Source of the DNA: Pseudisothecium myosuroides
Taxonomy: Eukaryota; Streptophyta; Bryopsida; Hypnales; Lembophyllaceae
NCBI GenBank assembly: GCA_951799445.1
Contig: OX637294.1
Span: forward strand, 18,873,452 to 18,937,451
Length of the DNA: 64,000 nt
Reading direction: 5' to 3'
In this document: positions 56,773-64,000 of the stretch, piece after piece
Layout: every line of letters begins with the position of its first letter
Numbering within the stretch: the stretch's first letter is position 1
The notes under the pieces: model-generated
What the model was told of the DNA's origin: nothing
The model's input: only the letters and a program-made list of their open reading frames with translations
Database searches by the model: none
Made by a program: the position numbers and the translations under genes

Positions 56773-57455
56773 GAGCATCCGTAGTGCGGGCTCGCTAAAC
56801 AATCCCTACATTGGAAAACACAGGGTTATTCCACGAGGCCTTCATAGTGCCGTTTTTTTTAGAACAAATTGATCCAATGCAAAGCCGACAATCCAAACGT
56901 CAAATGGACTTCTTGCATTATAAAAAGAAAGAAAGAAAGAAATAATCTTACATTAAAAAAAGACTTTTCATTGAAACAAGGGAAGAATGAATTGATTGGC
57001 ACGCTTGACAATGCAAAAAAGGGTTGACAATCATAATTATTTCTACCGGGAACCAACTTGCATGCCCGTCAAATTTTGAAAATTTGCCGGAGTGGAGGGG
57101 TCACATACCAAGACCGTGGAAGTGCCAGGACCCATAAAGGTTGCATTGGAGCACAATTTTCTTTTCTTTTATTACAAATGACTTTTTGCCCAGGAAAGTG
57201 CCGATACAGGCACTGTTCCTGGGCACATTGCAAATGCTCTAAGGATTAAATTTTGAAATGATTCTCCGGCTTTTCATTGAACCCGGGTATCATTTCTGGC
57301 ATTTTACTATGGAAATGTCCATTTGACGTTTGGATTGCTGAGACACCATTGGACCAATTTATTCTAAAAACAACCTGGCATTATGCAAGCCTCATGAAAT
57401 GCCCCTGCGATTGCCGATGCAGGGACTGTTTACCGAGACACCACTGCAGATGCTC
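56773..57455. mobile_element. PIF/Harbinger-like element with TAA target repeats
   Basis: TAA (56770-56772), then GAGCATCCGTAGTG; the right side reads CACTGCAGATGCTC, then TAA (57456-57458). Inner inverted words TCCAAACGTCAAATGGA at about 56890 and TCCATTTGACGTTTGGA at about 57318 support one large inverted-repeat structure. A second right-end-like GCAAATGCTCTAAGG lies at 57230, from a tandem duplication of the end. The 3-bp TAA target suggests PIF/Harbinger; no transposase is present. Confidence 0.65.
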
Positions 57456-57975
57456 TAAGGATTAAATTTTGAAATGATTCTCCGGCATTTCATTGAACCC
57501 GGGTATCATTTCTGGTATCATTTCTGGCAGCTGATTTCTGTCTGTCATTTTACAGAAACGATGAATTCTCCGTGCCAGCATGGTGCAACTGAAGTCAGCC
57601 CAGAAAATCAGGACGCAGGATTTCATTCAGGTGAAAGAAGAATGAATCAATACTCCCATCATTTCCTACCAACAAGCTTAACTTCCTCTGCATGACAGTC
57701 CTACACACACACACACACACTCATATGGAAGTTCCAATTCTGACAAAAAGGGATCATTTGAAACTTTGAAGCAGCCAGGGTGCAGCATCTTTATGGCAAT
57801 GAAGCGCTTGTCGATGAACTGAAACATCTCGGCTTGCAACATTTATGAAGGGCGAAGGACGGGAGGAGACAGAGGACAGGGGATGGATTCATGCGGCAAG
57901 AATTTAACCCTAAAAGGAGGAGACCTATCACCACGGTTGTCAGTTAAAAAGGTCATCCAATTTTGGAATCAAATA
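57456..57975. other. Short unassigned stretch with a CA microsatellite
   Basis: 57459-57530 repeats 57243-57300 (ATTCTCCGGC, GAACCCGGGTATCATTTCTG). A CA dinucleotide run is at about 57702-57720. No gene recognised. Confidence 0.45.
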
Positions 57976-59346
57976 AGGTAACTACACCCAATTTCGACCC
58001 CTTTCTAAATCCGACCCCTGCAGATTTTTGCCTAAAATGCACTCCCACTATTTACGAGAGTCTAGGGTCAATTTTAGAAATACCTATTTTCAGCACTTTG
58101 AATATTCACAGTTTATTCATATGGTGTTCAAAAAATGCATTCTCAAAGAATCTAGAATCTCCTTTGGACTGCCAATAAGATCCTACAAAAAAAATTCCAA
58201 TATAATAATGAGAACCATGCTGAAATCAACTAAATTGCTAAAACGGTCGATTTTAGGTGTAGTGACATTAGTTGTATTCTTCATTTCTACACTAACCTTT
58301 ACATTTTGTCGTGAGTATTTCTACTATGTTAATTCCCGAAAGGACAGGCCTATGACCACTTTTCCAAAGTCCTTCATTGTGTATGCTCCCATTTACATAT
58401 GAATGAAATTCTATGTATTTAGTTTTTGAGATGTAATCACAAGGCTTCTGTAAATCATGAAATTTTAGATTCTCACTTTTAAGGAATATTTTGCAACAAC
58501 ATGTTTAAACTTAGCCTTATTCCTAAAAGGAGGGGCTTATGATCATGTTGTCCACTTACAATATAATTTTTTTAGATTTTTTCATGATGATTTGAAATTA
58601 GCATGTTTTTTTTATGAAAAGTTAAGAGATTTTACATAAAATACAAAGATGTTTTTAAAATAAACAATAGGTATGTATTATATGTTATTCTAATTAAACT
58701 CTAGAAAATGAATATGGATACCAATATTTTTTTGAAACATACCCCTATGTTAGATTAAAAAACAACTATTTTGACTAGAGCTTAATTCTAAGATGTGAAT
58801 ATACCAGTAAGAAAATTGCACTAAAAAATTAAAGAAAATTATCATTTCTTGATGATGTCTAAACTTTGTTATGCATTCATCAATAGGATGTTTTCTATCC
58901 CTTTGATGCAAGGTTTTTGCAAGATTAAGCATATAAAGAATCAAGATGAACACCCCCCATAAAGTGCCACATATAATCCAACATCTTTTCTCAACGACTC
59001 TCTAAAGCTAATGCTTAATAATATAATGCATACATCTCCATTATCACGTGCTTTTATGTGCTATAGAGGGCATGTGAAAATTAGAACTAAAATTGTCTAA
59101 ATAAGCAATTGAATTTTATTGCTATAATTAAGATATCTAAGTTCTTGTTTGGTTTCATTGGAAGTCAAAAAGAGGATTCAAGATTCTCTAAGCATGCAGA
59201 TTTTGGACACCAAATGAATAAATGATGAATTTCGAAAGCACTGAAAAATAGGCATACCCAAAATCAAGTCTTTCATGAACAGAAGCTGTCATAGTAAGGC
59301 AAGAATATTTAGGGATCCGTTTAAGAATCTATAGGTGTAGTCACCT
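57976..59346. mobile_element. 1.37-kb TA-flanked element with AGGTAACTACACC ends
   Basis: TA (57974-57975), then AGGTAACTACACCCAATTTC; the right side reads GGTGTAGTCACCT, then TA (59347-59348). The left end resembles the inner part of the CAGTG element at 13779 (TAAGGTAAC..CCAATTTCGAC). Open frames inside (up to 124 residues) show no transposase motif. Confidence 0.7.
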
Positions 59347-59348
59347 TA

Positions 59349-60336
59349 TTACGTGGACAAGCTCATTGAATCTTATCTAATCTCGAATTTTGTTCGCTTT
59401 GCATACATGTAAGAGCACTGTCGTCTTCAGGTAAAGGAATACATCAGAGAAATACAGCAACCAGGTAACATTCAGATCTCAGCAAAGCAAAGCAAACTGC
59501 TAAAAATAACATAGACGATACAAAAACCTTCAGGACGTATTCTGTCTCCTATGCTGACCTCTGAAACCGGCAATTGAGGAGTTGGCCTTCAACAAGCAAG
59601 TTGGGTGTAAGCATCACTAGATTAAATGTCTATGGAACTCATGTTTAAATGGAAATGGGATTATCTAGTATCACTTATAATGTGGCCTACAACCTCCCAT
59701 TCTGAAACAACAAAAGAAACTCATACATAGTGATAAAATTGATTCTCAACAATTAAGCTCTTGTACCCATATCTATATCTATATTGTGATCTCCCTAAAC
59801 TCCTTACATATTGGTTAAACGCTCAAAAATGACGCAAATGGCATCCTGTACCTTATGTTGTTTTGCAAACCTGCTCTGCTTGGTATAATCTCATTGGCCT
59901 CAGCAGTCCAACAAACTAGTTCACATATATACAATCCATGTGGGTACTGGAATTCACCCATAACCTGTTGCCAACCTAATTCAGATGTTCGACAATGTGC
60001 GCCCACTCAAAAGCCTGAGATTGCATGCCGAGCTACCTGGCAGCTATAAGTTCAAGTATGACTACAAAATGTCAAATTTTGAAGAGCAATGAATGCTGGC
60101 ATTTATTCCAAGTAACGAGTGAAATCTTTGAATGACTTCTACGTTCGAAATATCACACGAGTAACTGACCCCTTGAATATGAAGCTTCGTCGAGCGAAGA
60201 AAGAATTCTATTCAGAAGACCCAATACAGCAACAATCAAAGAGGACGTAAAAACTCTTCGGCTGCAGCATGTTTGCTCCGATCCATTAGAAGGCTAACAA
60301 TTGAGTAAAATTGACAAGAGTGAGAGGGATTAGAAT
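59349..60336. other. 3' flank of the acyl carrier protein gene with a dispersed repeat
   Basis: 59595-59800 is copy 2 of the repeat at 4325-4445 and 62535-62700. No additional gene is supported. Confidence 0.45.
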
Positions 60337-61056
60337 CTACTTGGCCCGGGGGTGCGTGGCGATGAACTCGATCAAATCCCTTGTGGACTTAATTTTATCA
60401 GCTTCCGCATCCGGAATCTCCAACGCGAATTCCCCCTCAATTGCCATCACAATCTCCACTTCATCTAAACTGTCGAGGCCTAAATCCTGTTTGAAGCTCG
60501 CCGATTCTGATACCTGGTGCAGATAATCACTCAGATGTTCAGCTAGTGTCCATCTCCATCGTTATAAGTACCTACTGTCGACGAATTGATTTTCGAACAC
60601 ATACCAATAAAGCTTTGAACCTTCATAACTTTCGCATATACTATCCAAATGACGCATTCTTTGGTGCACTAGAATCAAATTTTTCATTAGACAATACGAA
60701 CATCAATACGAAACTTGACGAGTTTAGTACTAATAGGAATTATACTCATCGGACCTACGTTACGGCATTGTCTACCCTCACATTGCCTGCTTCCAAACAA
60801 GCTCCCATTGCGAAACCCTAAATTGCTACAGAAAACAACAATACGAACGTACCTTGGCTGGATCCACTTTGGCGTTACTCTTGAGCACTGAGAGGACGCG
60901 ATCCACGACCTGCGAACGATCGAGGTACGTCCCCTGAGCGTGCGCTTCACCGGACAACGCTCGAAGGACGCCCCATGTGGCGCCGGGCTGCACTCTCAAG
61001 TGCTGCAAAAGAGCTCCGTGAAGCGCCCGCAGCGACGAGGGTCTCGCAGCCTGCAT
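60337..61056 (-). CDS. Mitochondrial acyl carrier protein, two exons
   Basis: Exon 1 (61056-60853) and exon 2 (60513-60337) join in phase 0 at GT-AG sites, giving 126 residues plus TAG, the usual size for plant mitochondrial ACP. The first 40 or so residues are Arg/Ala/Leu-rich without acidic residues, as in a mitochondrial presequence. The mature part has VVDRVLSVLKSNAKVDPAK and, in exon 2, FKQDLGLDSLDEVEIVMAIE. Ser83 in the DSL motif is the expected 4'-phosphopantetheine site. The end DLIEFIATHPRAK is typical. Mitochondrial ACP carries acyl chains for octanoate/lipoate synthesis and is also a subunit of respiratory complex I and of iron-sulphur assembly complexes; those roles come from the family. 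The intron contains a fragment of the 16.5/21.8 kb MITE family. Confidence 0.95.
60600..60715. repeat. MITE-family fragment inside the acyl carrier protein intron
   Basis: AAAGCTTTGAACC, ATAACTTTCGCATA, TATCCAAATG and GTGCACTAGAA correspond to words in 16600-16700 and 21940-22030. Clear ends are not preserved here. Confidence 0.6.
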
Positions 61057-62126
61057 CGTAACGTATTTGGAATAAACCCTAATGGGAGCTCACAGCAAAC
61101 GGTGCAACACAACTGAGACTGATTGCGGAAATGGCCCCTCGAAACAGAGCCTTGACACGGAAAACCGAAACTAGGGCTTGGAGCTCGAGATACACGGTCA
61201 CGGGTTCTCTTCGGCGTACCAGTCCATCACGGTCATAGGTACAAAGCTTACCCCGTCATTTCACAATTTCATACTCTGTACAAGTTTAGGGGGCAACTGG
61301 GCATTGAATTTTTTGTACCATTTGCACTGTTTTATGCACTTCCAAAAGCCTGCATAGCTGAACAAATCTTAATAAGCTTAAAGGTATGTTCCCACTTGGT
61401 GTTACAGGTGTTCTTTGGAATGTGAATCTGGTCCAGAAGGAGGCCAAAATTCATTCCTAAGACCTTCTGTAACAACACCTCTAACATCAGGTGAGAACAT
61501 ACCTTAAATGACGACCAGCATTCTGCTCGTTATTATCCATTCAAATGTTGAGCTGAACACATCAAAAACTTCTGATCGGAAATCATAGTTCCACATTTGC
61601 ACATCATACACGGTTCTGTCAATATGGCAATTGTCAGTCAGGATTTTAGTAATGGGCTCATATACACTTTGCTACATGGTTTTGGCCTTCAAATCTGAGG
61701 GAAATCATCACGACATTCATTTAGTATGTATAGTGCACCACATTGCAATACACTAGTAGCCTGTGTCTTCGTAAAAATTTACAATTGGATTTCCGAAGTG
61801 GAAAAATAATCATTATACAACAAAAAATTGTGTGTCTGGACCCATTCAAGGGTCAATCGCTACCTAATCAAAGAATCATATTTTTGGTAAGTTTCTGGGA
61901 GGGCTAGTGTCGCTGTAAAACGCAACCTTCATCCCGTGAGACACTTGTTCAGTAGTATCTCGAATAATTTTAGGCAACTGTAAGAAATGGTAGGTACGAC
62001 TTCTTTGGTAGTAACTACATAAATTACAATTGCCTGGTGGATTAAATACACGGTGATCTACACTAAATTAATGAGTAGAGCGAAGACGTTCACTCATTTC
62101 AACGAAGCTGTGAGTAGCCCATTTTC
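61057..62126. promoter_or_regulatory. Presumed upstream region of the acyl carrier protein gene and 3' flank of the carrier gene
   Basis: The two genes point the same way (leftward), so this 1.07-kb gap holds the start region of the ACP gene and the 3' end of the carrier transcript. A GTATGTTC..AACACC / GGTG..GAACATAC pair at about 61380-61500 forms a short inverted repeat. No promoter box can be assigned with confidence. Confidence 0.3.
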
Positions 62127-63875
62127 TCATGAACCGCCGCACAATATTCCATAGACCATCAAGGTAATGCCGAACTGTGGGCTTGTTCGTAGAACACGTA
62201 AGAGACTGCCTTTGAAAAGAGCCTGGGGTCCCTCCTTAGTTACAATATCCTGCATACACTCCCACCAGTCGGTGTATTGCGGCTCTCCAGGTAAAGGTTC
62301 TTTCTGCATTGACATATTTACAAACGGTAGTTGGTCAGTCATCACAAAAACAAAAGAAATCAGTGTCAAGAATGGAAATAAATACTCCCATTCCTTGCAA
62401 AAGGAGTCTACAAAACAATCTAAGGAAGAGAATATAAAAACTGTTCCAAGGTAACAGGTCTAATCCTGTCTCATATACCCACAGCTACTCATCAATTCAT
62501 GCACTTAATTGGCCTCCAAATTTAGCGAGTAGGGTGAATGCATGACTTGGATAAATGTCTATGACCACTGATCTTTGAATATAAATGAGATTATCTACTA
62601 TCCCTTCATTTGTGGCCTACAATTTCGTAGGATATTCATACATAGTGACAGAAATTTGATTTCAAGAGAGTTTAGTTCTTGTACCCAAAGATCGCTCTAC
62701 TGCACCAACTTTGGGTAAAAATAACACCCCTACATGTTTTAAAATGTTCAAAGTAACGCAAATAGTATCCTTCACCTTTTCATGCTTTCTCAACTGGAAA
62801 AATTGTACAAGAGTAAACAGTCTAAAACGACTCCAGGTATATTAACCAACCAATTTCTGTTGAAGACTGTATGTTAAAGGCTGTACTACATGCAAGAACA
62901 GTGTACTGACAAAGAACCGGTACTGTGCGTAGAGAGATGGACTAGATACCTGAAGCCGAGTTTTAATAATGTCCATGGGAGTGACCAACACGGTGGCAGG
63001 TATAGCAGCGATAGCTCCAGCAAGAAAATTCTGTTCTGGGTAGAGTCCAAGGAGGAGAGTGTAAATAGCGAAAAAGATCGCTGAGCTAGGCACATCACGG
63101 GCTAGGGTAACACCTGCATTATTATAAAGACCTTTTACTCCGAGCTCTTTTACAATAGTCCACAACGGCTTCTTCGATGCCCCATCTTTCTGAGTCTGAA
63201 GTCGAACTTTCACGATCTCCATGGGATTCGTGAATACCACCTGCATCGCAGCAAATACTTAATTTGACATAAAATAAGATAACTTGTAAGTAATACAAGG
63301 ATCACCTTACACCAAATCCGAATATGAAATCACGAATGAAGTCATTGACAAAATGTGCATGTGACATTGATTGTAAACTAGGGCGCTGTTGTATACCTGG
63401 GATGCACCGCCTCCTCCTCCAGCTATGAATTCCAATGCCCACACGCGTGCACCAGGCATCATCACCTCAAGACTACTCAACAGCACCTCGTTAACTGTCA
63501 GTTTCATGGCCTGATAGAGAATCCAGGATAAAGGTCAGTAACAGTGCATGGCATACACAATTGCCAAACCCCTCTATACATTCTACAGACTCTCAGGCGG
63601 CTTGCAGAATGCATCATTAGAAAATTGCATGGATCACAAGCCTCCGGCATCATACCTTCGTGTTCGTGGTATTTGAGATCAACATAATTTCTACAATAAG
63701 ACAGCCAAAGCAGATAAGTTTAAGAGGAAGATAAGTTTGACAACTATAATACCTTCTCTGGGGCTATGCCTAAGAGCTGGGGCACCAGACCACTGTACAA
63801 GGATGCTGGTCCTTCCTTGGTAACAAGCTGCTTGAAGCAGTCAATTTCATCTTTGTATTGGGGGTTCTCACCTTC
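62127..63875 (-). CDS. Aspartate/glutamate-type mitochondrial carrier, 3' exons (5' incomplete)
   Basis: Four exons join in phase 0 at GT-AG sites: 63875-63753, 63510-63397, 63240-62950 and 62303-62127 (TGA); together 234 residues. They cover the later part of the first carrier repeat (SLYSGLVPQLLGIAPEKAMKL across a splice), the second repeat (FTNPMEIVKVRLQ, the P-x-D/E-x-x-K/R signature), and the third (TPMDIIKTRLQ and LRVLRTSPQFGITLMVYG). GIAPEK-xKLTVN and FTNP-EIVK-RLQ are closest to SLC25A12/13 (aralar/citrin) carriers, which exchange aspartate for glutamate across the inner mitochondrial membrane and bear N-terminal EF hands. That N-terminal part lies beyond the window. Repeat 2 is shorter than usual between the second and third signatures. 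Another SLC25 member with EF hands is possible. Confidence 0.88.
62535..62700 (+). repeat. Dispersed repeat, copy 3 of 3, in a carrier-gene intron
   Basis: Shares ATAAATGTCTATG, GAGATTATCTA.TATC, TGTGGCCTACAA, TCATACATAGTGA and TTAG.TCTTGTACCC with 59600-59800. Confidence 0.65.
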
Positions 63876-64000
63876 CTGTGAAGCGCAAAAGAAAAAGATT
63901 CTAGTTATAAATTTTATAATACCACTTGATATTGACATGTCTGCCAAGCTGAGTGCATAAAGTAAAGCATTCGTAGACGCAAAAGTGCTACACTGCACGA

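Noticed and set aside
1..64000. CRISPR arrays, operons, tRNA or rRNA genes
   Set aside because: No regularly spaced repeats, no cloverleaf-type A/B box pairs and no rRNA-like blocks were seen; the spliced genes show this is eukaryotic nuclear DNA.

Overview
The window is nuclear DNA from a plant-type (streptophyte) eukaryote. The genes are split by GT-AG introns. They belong to families known from land plants: an L-gulono-1,4-lactone oxidase-like enzyme with the plant Cys-rich tail, a mitochondrial acyl carrier protein, an F-box/JmjC gene resembling Arabidopsis At1g78280, and two plant proteins of unknown function. The intergenic DNA is AT-rich and packed with small inverted-repeat elements, including Stowaway-like elements. 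The lineage cannot be fixed from sequence alone; a seed-free plant is my guess, not a result.

Layout. 1-2.3 kb: hairpins, including a 676-bp palindrome. 3.0-5.3 kb: decayed F-box/JmjC pseudogene (+), whose 3' part is repeated in inverted orientation at 12.5-14.9 kb. 6.4-8.6 kb: nested foldback elements. 9.2-11.0 kb: truncated pseudogene copy of the lactone oxidase. 13.8-14.65 kb: a CAGTG-ended TA-flanked element. 14.9-16.1 kb: decayed hAT-type transposase. 16.5-24.7 kb: gene-free repeats. 24.8-28.4 kb: intact lactone oxidase gene (-, 3 exons, 593 codons). 29.5-38.6 kb: a 6.3-kb piggyBac transposon with TTAA flanks, between two inverted TTAA-flanked non-autonomous elements. 38.7-41.0 kb: putative plastid membrane protein gene (+). 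44.0-45.5 kb: two-exon single-membrane-span protein gene (-). 45.6-47.2 kb: degenerate tandem repeats. 47.8-59.3 kb: gene-free and rich in elements. 60.3-61.1 kb: mitochondrial acyl carrier protein gene (-). 62.1-63.9 kb: 3' part of an aspartate/glutamate-type mitochondrial carrier gene (-), which continues past the window.

The most informative signal is the mobile DNA. There is one potentially mobilising piggyBac, now carrying stop codons, and four small elements with the same TTAA targets and CCCCT-type ends. One of these has a matching empty site a few hundred bases away. Comparison of the duplicated segments also shows 5-bp differences of the form TA versus TA-CAG/CTG-TA, which is what excision of a Tc1/mariner element with CAGTG ends leaves. 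An element with exactly those ends sits at the position of one such footprint. The genes have no obvious shared pathway; two of them act in mitochondria, and the lactone oxidase is predicted to be secreted.
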